Shown here piece by piece: positions 21,992-33,123 of a stretch of DNA of 64,000 nt. Position numbers and translations under genes: made by a program. The stretch is from the NCBI GenBank assembly GCA_003586115.2, contig QVOM02000126.1, positions 53,928,839 to 53,992,838 of the forward strand. The letters run 5' to 3'. Under the pieces are notes generated by a model that saw only the letters and a program-made list of their open reading frames with translations, did no database searches and had not been told where the DNA came from. Numbering within the stretch: position 1 is the first letter of the stretch; every line of letters starts with the position of its first letter. This stretch comes from Salvator merianae (lineage: Eukaryota; Chordata; Lepidosauria; Squamata; Teiidae).

Positions 21992-23185
21992 GCACTGTGC
22001 CTATAGAATCCAGCTTTGAGACCTTTGAGTAGTAGCAGGGAGGTGAGAAGCATAGCAAATATAAAGTAAGATTGAGGTGTTGAGGTCTAAGCTCCAATTG
22101 AAATATATTCTAATTCTCAGTTTTAGGAACTGCTAACATTGTGCAGGAATGATTGGCCAGACTGCTATGGTGGTTTGGGGAATGATTAGTGAGGTTCATT
22201 GGAGGGTATCAAGGGGTTCTTTGGTGCAATAAATGCGGCTTGACAGTTACAGCAGTTCCCTTCCTGATTCTGGTGCACCTGTCAGTGCTGACATGGTCTC
22301 AGGATATAAAAAGCTCAAAACTAATTCACCAAACATCAAGATCAGGACAGGATTATTTGTGATGAGGCAGGTGTCCATAAACTACTGCCAAGGCAGTAGA
22401 TGTAACCTGACCAATTTGTTATTGCTAATGCAGAAAGTTTGAAGAACACATTTAAGAAAATTAGGTGCAATTGAATAGACTTCCAGTTGAAAAAGAGTGC
22501 TAGTTACAGAGATGAAGTTTCTGGAAAGTATGAATTTTGCTTGGTTGTTTCTAATCCATTGATTCTTATAGTTGGATTAAGATCTATAACATAGTGTCTT
22601 TTCCCTCGTTGGCCTAAAATGGAATTGACTTTAGACACCATGAAGACAAATTGTCCTGTAGGTGATGAATATAGGTAAAAAGAATTCTGGGCTCAAAATT
22701 CAATATAATTAATGAACTGTTACTAATGCACCTTCGCCTGTGGATTTACAATTTGCTGTAATGCTTTAATTGTGATCTCCTGTCAGACTTGGTGTACAAG
22801 TTACAAATGATGCCAAATACTGCTTATCAGAAATATTGACACTCATTCATTGGTATTGGCATACACAAGATTTGCTATTGGTGCCTGAGCTATGATGAGG
22901 TGACTTCAAAGTTTTGCTTTTAAACAAAGACTTGGAATGCATTCTTTATACTACTCTTCTGCATCTAAAGCAGAGTTTGCAATGATCCTATATACCAAGC
23001 ATTTCATTTTTTTTTTTTTTAATCAACCATTCATTTGCTTAGTGACAGTAAAACAAGTCTTTTCCAGCATACTGTGGGGCATAATATGGAGAGGAATAGG
23101 GGACTGCTAATCATTATATTGCATCTTAGATAGTGTCCAGAAATTCTGTCCTCTGTTTCTTTTTTAACCTAAGAAAGACTGTTTC
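21992..23185. other. Unassigned spacer
   Basis: AT-rich, apparently single-copy sequence with a poly(T) run near 23011-23021. No gene or repeat family recognised. Confidence 0.3.
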
Positions 23186-23705
23186 CACATTTGACATTGC
23201 TAGGACCACTCCAGCCGGTCCATTCCTACCAGAACAGTTCTCAGCTGGAACAGTCCATCTGTCCTGGAAGAAGGCCATCCGAACTTGGTCAGCCTGTTCT
23301 GAGACATCCCCCCAAACCACCCCATACTACTCTGAAGCTTGGACAAGCTTTGGAGCCTCCTGTGAGGTCTATGATGGCCAGAAACTAAACTTCCTGACCT
23401 TAGACTCTCACAGGGGACTTAATTCAGTGACCCAATTTGGTGCACTGCTGAAATCAGTCCCCCTGCTAAACCAGCCACAGAGGTATGCACCCTTCCAAAT
23501 TCCTTCTTGTGGAAGTTTACTCATGAGTTTAAAAAGGTTTATCACTATCCAGGTCTAGGTGGCTATTTTGCAGACGGAGCAGTCAAGTAGGGGACAAGGA
23601 CTCTCTGATTTGCATGAGAGTGGGAAAGAGAGAGGCCCAGAGGATATCTAGACTTCTTACTGTATTGGGGGACCAGTAAGTGCATAAAGGCCCAAAGAGG
23701 CCAGT
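23186..23705. mobile_element. Non-autonomous DNA-transposon remnant
   Basis: The order 'actctgaagc...agctttggagcctcctgtgaggtct...atggccag' matches 59340-59430 ('actctgaagttcac...gagcttcaaaatcttctgtgatgtct...atggtcag'). The 141-codon frame here is not conserved in the other copy, so it is not coding. The ends are not fixed. Confidence 0.4.
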
Positions 23706-23805
23706 GCTAATTCTAGAAAGTGTCTGGAGCCCCCAAATCATTCCATAGAATAGCTAGCTGCATTTTTTAGAGGCCCAATAGTAACATAAATTACAATCCT
23801 CCCAC

Positions 23806-23829
23806 TTTTTTTTTTTTTTTTTTTTTTTT
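23806..23829 (+). repeat. Poly(T) run
   Basis: 24 consecutive T. It could be the reversed A-tail of an old retroposon, but no body was recognised next to it. Confidence 0.9.
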
Positions 23830-24602
23830 AGTTGTCTGTTTCCAAGAAAGAAGGAGAAAAATGCTCCTAATTTTTACAAAATATTTTTAGGGATGAATTT
23901 CTAATCAAACACTACATGGTATTCCACCCCAGTTTAAGCTTGCAAGAATGAGAGCATAGAGAAAATTAATGTATTCCTCCAGAAATAGGCATTTATTTAT
24001 TTATTTATTATTTTAAAAATGCAATTAGTATGGATGGGAAACTTTTTACCTTGGCTGAGTGAAAGTGCAGATTCAAAAAAGGTATGATTATGTAGTACGA
24101 TTTTACAGAAAGAAGACCAACACCACACATGTTTTGGCTGGCAAGATTAAAAGCAGGAAAGATGGAAAACAAACCTAGTGTCCACAGATTACATAATATT
24201 TCACCTATAGGTCTTTGTGTACTCTCATACTTCTTTACCCATTTCATATATTGCAAAAAATCTGTCTGCAAATGGACAGTGCTTCCTCCTAAATATTTTA
24301 AAGGATATAACATAATGTGAATGTGTTTGGTTGTATATGCAGATATGAAAATCAAGTAAAACCAAAGCATTAGCTATAGATATGTACAAAAACCAGTTCT
24401 GAGGAGCTAGTTTAGAACAAAGTCCTGGCTTTGCTACATTCACTAGTCAGCTGCAACAGGCTTAAAGTCGAAGGTTCAGACTGACAGCAAACCAGACCTC
24501 CAGAAGGTTTGCTGAGCTGGTTCAGTTGATTCAATCCTCTTCTTCTCTTGTTCCATGCTGCTGATGTGCATGACTCTGCATCCTTTTCCAATAAGGTTTC
24601 AG
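23830..24602. other. Unassigned spacer
   Basis: A short (ATTT)n lies at 23994-24010. Near 24377 'tagatatgtacaaaaaccagttc' looks like one end of a TAGRGATGTGCA-family element, but its partner was not found. Nothing else is recognised. Confidence 0.3.
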
Positions 24603-25012
24603 ATATAATTAATTTATATTGCTATCCTGCCCTAAGCCCAAAGGCCTCAAGGCAAGTCACAATAAAATTGGTATAAAAGCAGATAAAATAAGTTAGTTAA
24701 AATAGCAACAGTGCCTGCATTGGGAGAAGATATTATTCCCTATGCCAAAAGCTGGTGTAAGTGGTGTGTCGTACCCTGCCATCTAAATACATATAAAGTT
24801 GGTGCCTGATGAACCTCAGGGGGAAGACTATTCCATAGGCTGGGGGCTATCACTGAGAAGACCCTCCATGTAGCATCACTCCCTTAAATGCTGAAGGGGG
24901 TGGCACACCCAAGAGGTCCTCACCAGCTGATATTAAAGCATAGGCAGGCCTATTTAGGAAGAGCTGTTCTTTTAGAGCCCAAACCATTTAGGACCTTATA
25001 AGTTAACATTAA

Positions 25013-25217
25013 GGAGGGGCTGTACCTCAGTGGTAGAACAAACTGCCTGTGGAGCAGAGGGATTCCAGTTTGATCCCGAGCCACTCCTCAGAAGTTGGCA
25101 ATGGCAAACTACTTCTGTATCTCTGCAAAGAAAACTGCATAGCAATGTCCATGGAGGTGCCCATGCAATCAACAATGACTTGGCCATGACTTAGTGGTCT
25201 CCAACAACAAGAAAAAA
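25013..25217 (+). mobile_element. tRNA-derived SINE, family A, with target duplication
   Basis: The head 'ggggctgtacctcagtggtagaac' with 'agtttgatccc' gives a pol III A box and B box. The body follows as 'ggcaatggcaaactacttctgtatctctgc', ending in an 'acaacaagaaaaaaa' tail. Flanks agttaacattaa (25001-25012) and agttagaattaa (25218-25229) match at 10 of 12 bases, and the LINE sequence resumes directly. Copies of the same family lie at 32.3 and 50.6 kb. This is a retroposon, not a tRNA gene. Confidence 0.82.
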
Positions 25218-25290
25218 AGTTAGAATTAATACCTTGAACTGGGCAAATAGGCAGCCAATGCAATTCTTTTAGGATCGGCATGAAGTGTGT

Positions 25291-26311
25291 CTAATCAGCT
25301 GTGCCAGTTAGCAGTCTATTTATTGCATTCTGTACCAGCTGCAGTTTCTGAACCATCTTCAAGGGAAAACCCACATAGAGTGCATTACAATAGCTCAATT
25401 TGGAAGTTACCAGAGCATGGATAACTGTGACCAGAATGTATCTGTCCAGAAAAGGGTGTAGCTGGTGAATCAGCTGGAAATAGGTGCCCCTGGCCACCAC
25501 CTTCACCTGAGCTTTGAGTGTCAGTGCAGAGACCAAGAACACCCCCAGATTACACATTTGTTCCTTCCAGGGAAAAGGAACCTCATCATAAACAAGTTGC
25601 CTCCCTTTTCCATGGACAATAGGCTCTTTAAAACATAGCATCTCCCTCTCATCTGGATTTAGTTTCAATTTATTGATCCTTATACAGTGCATTACTGTCT
25701 CCAAGCACCTGTCAAACAGTTCAACTGCCTCTCCTGCTTAATATGACATGGAGAGATAGAGCTGACTGTCATCTGCATATTGATGACATCTCACTCCAAA
25801 ACTTCTGATAACCTCTTCCAACAGTTTCATATAGATGTTAAAAAGCATGGGAGATAAGATCAGTACTTGGGTAATCACACAAGTGAGTTCCCAGGGCATT
25901 GAGTAAAAAGCTCCCATAGCTACTTTCTGGTAGCCTTGAAAATAGGTTTGGAACCATCAGCTCCAACTCCCAGACTCCTAGTCTTTCCAGAATGATACCA
26001 TGGTCAATAGTATCAAAAGCCAATGAGAGGAGAACCAGCAGAGAAGGTAGCAACCGGAGTGATGAAGGTGGTTTCAGTGCCATAACGAGGCCTGGAGCCA
26101 GATTGAAATGGGTCTAGATCATCAGATAATAAGTATGCTTGCAGTTGGGCAGCCACAACCTCTCCATACCTTGCCTAGGAAGGGTATGTTGGCCACAAGG
26201 TGGTAGTTCTTTAGGTCATTTGGATCCAGGGAGGACCTCCTGAGGAGGGGTCACACCACTGCTTCTTTGAGAGCCATTGGTACAATCCCATTTGTCAAGG
26301 AGGCATTCACC
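25291..26311 (-). pseudogene. LINE reverse transcriptase remnant (degraded copy)
   Basis: The minus strand shows an LSLAFDTIDHGIIL motif near 26000-26030 (RT motif A). Further on there are NKLKLNPDEREML (thumb), a LGVFLVSALTLKAQVKVVARGTYFQL stretch and ALVTSKLSYCNALYVGFPLKMVQKLQLVQNAINRLL. These match the same positions in the 36-kb copy. Stops and frame changes separate the pieces and the YADD region is not readable as an open frame. Inactive. Confidence 0.75.
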
Positions 26312-26379
26312 TATTTCCAAAAATGGGGAAAAAACAAAGAAACAAACAAACAAAACCTTAAGTTACTATATGGACCTTT

Positions 26380-26676
26380 AAGAAGAAGAAGAAGAACTTG
26401 GTTTTTATACCCCGCTTTTCTTGGCCGAAGCTGACTCAAAGTGGCTTACAAGGTTATTTTTCACCTGAAGGCTTACATCTATCTATCTTCCACATCACAC
26501 AATGTGATGCTCCCCATTTATCTACTTGCAATTACTGGCTTTCGAACAGCTAGATTGGCTGGAGCTAGAGGCCAGTAGAGGGCGCTCATCCCCTCTACAC
26601 GGCAGACAGGGGCCTTGAACTCCGATCCTCTTATTGAAAGATCAGTGCCTTAGTCACCTGTGCCACTGTGCCTCCT
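26380..26676 (-). mobile_element. tRNA-headed SINE, family B, with LINE-like tail
   Basis: On the minus strand it starts 'aggaggcacagtggcac', has a B-box-like 'ggagttcaaggcc', a unique middle, and a 3' part 'gccactttgagtcagc...gcggggtataaaaacc' ending in (CTT)n. The tail resembles CR1/L2-type LINE 3' ends, as expected if such a LINE mobilises it. It lies within the L1. Duplications were not clear, so the ends are approximate. Confidence 0.7.
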
Positions 26677-26689
26677 GTTAAAATCCACT

Positions 26690-27515
26690 ATTAATATTTG
26701 GAAAATATGGCAAAAAATATATGTTAGTGAATTTTCAAAATTTAGTTTAATAGAGCAAATAAACAGTAAAGGTGAAATATTGAACATTAGAATATTAAAA
26801 CAAAAAGGGATCTCCCTTATTGGTGATTTTTTGACAAACCCCCCCCCCCCAGTTATTTATAAATCAGAAAATAAAAGAGAGACTGGGACCCAGAAATTGG
26901 CTACAAATGAATGCATTGACTAGCTTCTTTGAAGCTAACAATATTCCTGAGTTATTTAAATTACTAAATTTGAGGAAATAATTAAAAAATGGCTAAAGAA
27001 TAGAAAAAGAACTGGTAGTAGAATTTATAAGTTAATAGTTGATGCTAAAGAAGATATAATTAATGGTGTGGTTGGTATTTGGCAAAAAGATATAAATATT
27101 AGTAGACAGGATATTGAAATTAAGAAATATTCAATTAATAAAACATAACAGAATTAAAGAGTTAAAGATGAAGCTGGTTCACAAATGGTATAGAACACCA
27201 GCTCAGTTAGCCAACATGATAACTACACTTTTGCCTCAATGTTGGCACTTATGTGGTATTAAAGGTAAATATATACATATGTGGTGGATTTGCCCAGAAG
27301 TTCAAATATTTTGGAAAATTATAGAAGCTAAAATATAGAAAATTATGAAAAAAAGGCTTATATCTTCTCCAGAATTATGTATTTGGCAGATTTTTACAGG
27401 ATTAAGTATTAAGGAAAATCAAGAATAAATGTTGAACCAATTATATGTGGCATTGGCAACAATAGCATATGGATGGAGGAATAAATTAAAGTGGTCATTG
27501 AAAATGTGGTTTCAT
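26690..27515 (+). pseudogene. L1 ORF2 C-terminal remnant, first part
   Basis: Reads KSTINIWKIWQKI near 26685-26720, then HKWYRTPAQLANMI and the cysteine-containing CWHLCGIKGKYIHMWWICP at about 27238-27300, then FWKIIEAKI. These follow the order at the end of L1 ORF2. Several frameshifts occur. It continues after the half-L1 insertion at 29125-29310 with a FDQYKFVLSRQYCLEYMG-like end. Confidence 0.72.
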
Positions 27516-29108
27516 GGGCTTCCGGGGAAGATGGCCGAATGTAGTTGCTGAGAGGAATTTTTCCTCTGAGCAAACCGCAATGTGAGGAGACAGAGGGGGG
27601 GAGTTCAAACCCCCTCTGTCAGAAGATTTCATCTCCCTGAGTGACAGGGAGGCGGAGGGATTCCTCATTTAAGCTCTACCAAGTCTCCCTCGAGCAGGGG
27701 TGGTGAGAGATTCACGGCAGCCTGCGTACAGAGGAGACGAAGGAGCTGGGGGAAATTTGTCAACATTCCCGAGTCACGTTGTGCGTTGTCTTCAAGACTT
27801 CAGCCGATCCTCTTTTAATTTATGAAGACATTAAAACTAAGATAAACATTAAGAAAAGGAAAAGGAAAAAAAAACCCTCTACAATTACAGCTTGGATAAT
27901 GTATGCCAAAAGTTTAAACATCGTAATTCAGCAAGATGCTAAAGTATTTGCAAAGGCTGTGAATCTTTAGATAAATCATTCAAAGTTCTGTTCTTCGGAC
28001 ACACCAGGGTTTTCAGTGTCTCATTAAAATACATTTGAACTGTTCTTATCAGCTAAACAAGCAGGCAGTGAAGATAAAATGGGAGTTCAGTTTAATTAAG
28101 ACAAAGGAATAATAATAAAAAAACTGCCTTTAATCATTGGAGGGCTTCTTCAGAGAACTAAGTTACTAAGTCAAATATGGCGAGGAAAAACTTGCAACTA
28201 GAAAAAAATGAACAGTCAAAAGAACAGAGGTGTGACTTGCAATCAGATTTGCTCCTTAAAAAAAGGACGCTATTTTTCAAGAAATGCAGAGTTCCTTTGA
28301 GATTCAGGGGCTGACTTTTGAGAGATTAAGGCAAGACCTTAAAAATGAAATAGGTGCTATACGCACTGAACTTCATGAAACAAAGGATAAGGCTTTGAAA
28401 CTGGATGATTTTAAGGCATATATTCCTCAGACAAAATTTATGACTCAAGAAATACAGACTACAAGACAGGACGGAGTCATCACCACTACTGATAACAGTT
28501 AAAGGTTTTATTTTTTCACTGAGGGAAGCCTTGGAAAAAATCTTTCAGGGGAGGAAGGAACATATGAAGTGAATAATAACGGAAGCTATCCATATTTGGA
28601 AGCAACAAAGATTCAGACTGAAATCTGTGAATAAGACACAAAATTTCTAGTTTAAACATGGAAAGGATTGGAGGAGAAAAAAAACCCAAAACTGAAGGAG
28701 TCAGAAGGGGGAACTTAAGAAGTGGCTCAGTAGAATAATGGTCAAAAGCCAAATTATTGAAAGACTGATATGAGAAGAAGATTCTGAGAGCTTGCAGAGA
28801 TCGGATAAATATAATAATCTACAGAAAAATAAGGCAGTGGATAGATTTTTTTGTGAAAACTGGAAACCCTCTATTGAACTTTTGCAAGATCTGGAAAACG
28901 GACCTGGAAAATGGATTGGTGTTTGCTGGAGGGAAAGAATGAAGAGAAAAGAAGACTATTGGTAGAAGATAAGAACTGTGTGGTTGGGGGGTATGAAATA
29001 TAGAAGAAATCTGGGAAGTAGGAAGTCAGTAGTTTAAAATGTTAATTGATGAATCATGAGTTACTAAGCGTAATTTTATATATCCATAAAAAAAAAGAAA
29101 AAAAAAAA
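27516..29108 (+). mobile_element. Half-L1 (HAL1-like) element nested in the L1
   Basis: Flanked by a 16-bp duplication with one mismatch: gaaaatgtggtttcat (27500-27515) and gaaaacgtggtttcat (29109-29124). It begins 'gggcttccggggaagatggccg', a typical L1 5' UTR start, and ends in an A-rich tail (about 29089-29108). Between lie about 660 bp of UTR and an ORF1-like region. No endonuclease or RT can be read. Because the 5' end is intact while ORF2 is missing, this looks like an L1 derivative of the HAL1 type known in mammals rather than a truncated copy. It must have been mobilised in trans. Confidence 0.75.
28177..28500 (+). pseudogene. L1 ORF1-like remnant of the half-L1
   Basis: The ATG at 28177 opens MARKNLQLEKNEQSKEQ. 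A frame change follows near 28260, then FEIQGLTFERLRQDLKNEIG and AIRTELHETKDKALKLDDF to a stop at 28500. The heptad-like leucines and charged residues fit the N-terminal coiled coil of L1 ORF1, an RNA-binding trimer. The remaining ORF1 (28500-28980) is broken; a DRFFCENWKPSIELLQDL stretch is readable near 28840-28895. Assignment comes from position after an L1 5' UTR and coiled-coil character, not from a diagnostic motif. Confidence 0.5.
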
Positions 29109-29426
29109 GAAAACGTGGTTTCATTATGTATTCGACCAGTATAAATTTGTCCTTTCTAGACAATACTGCCTTGAATATATGGGAATAGAGGGTTCAATTA
29201 AAGTCAAATAGAAATGGAAAGATTTTCTGGAATATATAAATAGACCAGAAGCACCATGTTTATTGAGAACTAAAGTATTAAATATCAATAAAGGTTGTCC
29301 ACCTAAATTGAATATATGTTTTCAGCTGTTCAGGGTTAGGATGGGATAGGGTAGGGGGTAGATTAAAAAAAGAAAAGAAAATCAAACAAAAAGAAAGAAA
29401 AAGAAAAGAAAAAAGAGGCATTCACC

Positions 29427-30060
29427 ACTCCCTGAACCCACCCAGTCATATCCTGCTGACTAGCTTTTATCAGCCAAGAAAAGTAAGGATCCAGAGAGCA
29501 TGTGCTAGGTCAAACCCCAGCAAGCAGCTTGCCCATATCTTTAAGCCTCAATAATTGAAACTGATCTAAAATAATTGAACCTGAGAATCTTTACCCTCAA
29601 AATGTCTTGCAAATGTGTCATAGCAGATCCTAGGTGGCAACCACCCTTGCTTCCTAGGACTAGATCTCAAAAGTCTGTTCACCACTCAAAAAAGTTCTAC
29701 TGGATGGAGACTTAAGAATGCAATGGTGGTGGAGAAATAGCTCTTTTTTGCCTCCACCACCACCATGCAGCAGGCATGACAATGTGCTCTAACTCATGTT
29801 TGGTCAAACTCACAGTGGGATTTATGCCACCTGCACTCTAGCTATTGATCCTCCTGCTTTATTGCCCATAGATTCATCACATATCATGTGCTTTATAAGT
29901 TCCACAGCTCTGTCAAGGGCACTTGGATATAAGCAAGTCCACAGCAAGACAAGAGCCTCAGCAGGAGTGCCATTTATGTCAACCGGAAGATCCCCAGAGC
30001 ATTTAGGAATAATTCAGATTCCATAAATTTCCAAGGATGGACCCATCTCAATGGGTCGCC
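29427..30060 (-). other. LINE linker between endonuclease and RT (older copy)
   Basis: Corresponds to about 37105-37800 of the longer copy; for example 'actgatctaaaa', 'tgtcatagcagat' and 'ttcaccactc' match 'actgatctatca', 'tgtcacagcagat' and 'ttcactacctg' there. No open frame. Confidence 0.6.
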
Positions 30061-30545
30061 TACTCCTGCAGAGAGGAGCTACCACTGCAGGTTCTTACCA
30101 TCAAGTGATCCATCCATGACAATGGACTTACCATCAGCCCTCCTATCAACAGATCCTCGTCAGTCTGCTCTGTGGCAAAGACCAGATTGAAGGTATGTCC
30201 TGCCGAGACATCTTCATGGTTGTCATGGAGGCCATGAAGAACAATTTGGTCCACTGAGTATCACATCAGCTTGGATGTTTAAATTCCCCAACACCACTGT
30301 GGCAGGGGCATCCAGCACCGCATCTATGACCATCTCAGCCAGCTCAGATAGGGAAGCTACAGGGCAGCAGGGTAGGTGGTGCACTAGCAGCATCCCTATC
30401 CTGTCTCTCTGATCCAGCAATAAAAAAAAACACTTCAAATTCAGGCACAGAGCAAATTGGCCTGCCATTTGAGGTCTTCCTGAAAGTGAAGTTGTGCATA
30501 TCAGCAAGACAGGCTTCTGGGAGGGCCTATAGTAAAGTCCCAGAA
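30060..30545 (-). pseudogene. LINE endonuclease remnant (older copy)
   Basis: In the minus-strand frame there are LLVHHLPCCPVASLSELAEM and a VVLGNLNIQAD stretch. They parallel LLVYHAPRCPASSLPGLAEL and VVLGDFNLHLED in the 38-kb copy, part of the apurinic-type endonuclease. The catalytic GDFN is GNLN here, so the nuclease would be dead. Broken by frameshifts; the 5' remainder is missing. Confidence 0.7.
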
Positions 30546-30573
30546 GGCCATGGACAAAGGCAAAGAAAGTACC

Positions 30574-30873
30574 TAGGAGTGGTGCTTCAAAACTATGTGG
30601 AAGGCAGTAATAGGCTGAGCTGGATCAGCAGCTAGGTGTGGCTTACAGTGGGGAGGCAAGAGCATGAGGAGAGAAAGGAAGAGGCCTCGGCATAAGGGGG
30701 GATGGGGGCCTCTGTTGTATGAGGGGAGAAGAAGAAAGGCTGAAGCAGAAGGGGAGAAGCTGAACCAAACCTGAAACAACTGGCTGGATTGACAACACAA
30801 GCCACTTCTAAAGATGCTGAGGTTTAGTTCAAGCCAAACTGGACTCCCTGGAACCGGCTTGTGCACATGTCTA
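30574..30873. mobile_element. Short DNA transposon, TAGRGATGTGCA-end family (diverged)
   Basis: The right end 'ggcttgtgcacatgtcta' is clear. The left end 'taggagtggtgcttcaaaac' is a poorer inverse. The interior contains the family's 'gaaccaaacctg' and 'gttcaagccaaactgg' words. No duplication is seen. About 300 bp. Confidence 0.4.
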
Positions 30874-31889
30874 ATTAGCTGGCGCTGCACTGATTTAGGA
30901 AAGGTAAGAAATAATTCTAAGGTGCTTCTCATCTCTTGCAAGCACCGTGCATCCTTTTCACCTTGTGAAGCAGTTTAAAATGAGGTGGAGGGAGGAAAGC
31001 CTTGAACCAGAAGGTACAGAAACAGTGCCTATAAGGGCAAGAAGGACTGAAGTACAGAAATCTCTCTGCTTTTCTCTTTTTAAGAAATGGAATTGCATAG
31101 CAGTGGAATGAACATTTGCCAGACCTATAGCTCTGCCTCTTTGAGCTTTGGTAGCTTTTCATCACTGAGTCTCTGATTTTGCTTTTGAAGGGATTGCTGA
31201 ACTGCCAAATAAATCCTAAGTTAACAATAACTCAAATATGAAAACAATACTGAGCCAGAGCTTGTAAATACATTGGAATGCATTAGGTGCACCTCTCAAG
31301 AGAACACATTTTTATGTCTTTTAAAAAATGCATTCTATGGGCACTGCTTGTTTGATTTTCAGCAAGGTTATTTATTTTGAGGAATATTCCATTCACTCCT
31401 GTATATGTTATTTTTATCAATATCCTATAACCAAGCTGTTTGGACAGAAAGATAAAAAGGTTCAAAAATGAAAAGAAAAGAAAGAAAACATTTTCCCTCT
31501 CTGTTTATATGCTCTCAATGGCAGCATCATTACGATTAGATGCCTGTGAAATATATCTATTATTGTGTCATACCCAATGCTCCATACTGCCAACTATTAA
31601 TAAACATGTAGGAGCAATAAGGTGGAGAAAGCTGTAGAAACAATTTGTAGAATAAATCAGCATGGAAAGACTAGTGTATGTACAAAAGAGGGACTGGCAG
31701 AATGCCTTCTTGTCAGTGCTAGCAAGCCCAGCAGATTGTTAACTGGAACTATGCGTGATTTTAAAGTTGCAAGCATAAAAAAGTTTCAGCAGCTCAAAAC
31801 AACATTCAGACAGAAGCAAATTAGATTATTTCCAGACAGCACATTATTCAACTTCTAAGAGGAATGTAAGAGTTGAATTATGTTTCATC
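30874..31889. other. Unassigned, apparently single-copy spacer
   Basis: AT-rich without recognised repeats or domains, especially 31190-31860. It may include conserved non-coding sequence but nothing proves it. Confidence 0.3.
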
Positions 31890-31953
31890 TTCCTTCCTTC
31901 CTTCCTTCCTTCCTTCCTTCCTTCCTTCCTTCCTTCCTTCCTTCCTTCCTTCC
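31890..31953 (+). repeat. (CCTT)n microsatellite
   Basis: About 16 perfect units. Confidence 0.97.
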
Positions 31954-33123
31954 ATATACATGTAAAACTCAGCTGTTCTTGTGGTGTATGTAAATCCAAA
32001 TGCATGTGAATTCTTGTTTGCCATGCTCCAAACCAATGGGCATTGCTGGTTTAGACCCACTGATTTGGATCATAGTGAAGCAGTGCAGAAATACCTTTTT
32101 CTTTTTTCTATTTTTCCCCCTAAAGTGGCTCAAATGCAGCTTGTAGTGGTAGCTGACATATGTTTGTGTTGCTGTCCTAAGTGCATTTTCCAGCCTTTAA
32201 TGTGGATTAGAGGTGGAGTTAGAATACTAGCTGCCACATGCTACCCCTTCTAAGCTGGTTTTCTTGGCAGAAATAGAGATAGAGATGTTTGCCAATGCCT
32301 ACATTGAGAGAGAAGCTGGAAATTGAACCATCAACCCTTGCTTTTCAGGCAGTTTGCTCTACCACTGAGCTACAGCTGCTCCCTGGATGCAGCCTTGAAT
32401 CACTATAAAGATTTAGAAATGAATTATCCTAAAGAGACAAGCAGAAATCCCAACTAGTTTATTTTTTAATGCATTCTTATACCATGTGACTTAATACTGG
32501 AATTTTCCTAGATGTCTGAATTAAGTTTATCACACATGAACTCTGCACCATGCCAGTGGAAAAGGCAACAGGACACGTCCCCTAGCATTCATGGGGCTTG
32601 GAGAGGAAGGAGCTTCACGCTGAACAGGTCACAGCAATTCAGACCGTGTCTTCATTATGCAGGAAAGGCAACTTAAGTGAGGTCACTTACAATTACTCCA
32701 AAGGAGACTACCTGTCCTGGGAACCCTATTCAAGTGCCTTTACTGTGTAATGAAGTTGCAGCCTTAGGCTATGCTGGTGTTTTCATCAAGGAAGGAGGGT
32801 TGGGTGTAATGCCAACAAATGTAGAGAACTGGTTGGTGCTCCCAGAACTGATTCTTATTTTGGGGCCACCTATCAAAAGTAGAGGACACAATTTGTTCCT
32901 GTGTTCCAGTAGGTAATATGGAAGCCTATGAAATGTAGTTTGCAGGAGCTTCTTTCAGAAAATGTGCACCAAGGCCATAGAAAGGTCTTCACTTCGAGGA
33001 AAGCAGAAATGTCACTGCCATTCTTTCTCCCATACATACCTAGCAGGAGAGGAGAAAATTGCCAGTGCAGTGCTTGCTTCCCTACTTCTCTTTTTCCTCC
33101 TCCCCAAAAGTCTCAGAGTGATG
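31954..33123. other. Spacer containing one SINE copy
   Basis: Apart from the SINE at 32262-32383, no gene or repeat family is recognised. Overlapping plus-strand frames at 32.7-33.2 kb show no domain. Confidence 0.3.
32262..32383 (-). mobile_element. tRNA-derived SINE, family A, truncated
   Basis: The minus strand begins 'gggagcagctgtagctcagtgg' type sequence: a TAGCTCAGTGG A box and a 'ggttcaatttcc' B-box variant, then 'ggcattggcaaacatctctatct'. This equals the first 120 bp of the family-A SINE at 25013. The 3' half is missing. Confidence 0.75.

Larger units (their letters stand above)
26312..29414 (+). mobile_element. 5'-truncated L1 inserted in the L2-like LINE
   Basis: Bounded by a perfect 12-bp duplication, gaggcattcacc, at 26300-26311 and 29415-29426. 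The right end is A-rich (about 29366-29414), so the insertion is on the plus strand. The body holds the C-terminal part of ORF2. Two further elements sit inside it: a SINE (26380-26676) and a half-L1 (27516-29108). Without them the L1 is about 1.2 kb, a normal 5'-truncated length. Confidence 0.85.
24603..30545 (-). mobile_element. L2/CR1-group LINE, degraded, split by nested insertions
   Basis: Two blocks, 24603-26311 and 29427-30545, are consecutive parts of one minus-strand LINE when compared with the longer copy at 35.5-39.0 kb. The 3' end lies at 24603, with an 'aggatagcaatataaatt' type tail. The RT C-terminal part is at 25291-26311, the linker at 29427-30060 and an endonuclease remnant at 30060-30545. 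The first block also carries a SINE at 25013-25217. More stops and gaps than the other copy suggest greater age. The autonomous source would make an endonuclease-RT protein that copies its RNA at a nicked site. Confidence 0.8.

Noticed and set aside
25013..25085. tRNA gene (also at 32310-32383, 50680-50751 and 26600-26676)
   Set aside because: A and B boxes are present, but no proper cloverleaf is seen, the heads lead into SINE bodies, and the copies are dispersed.
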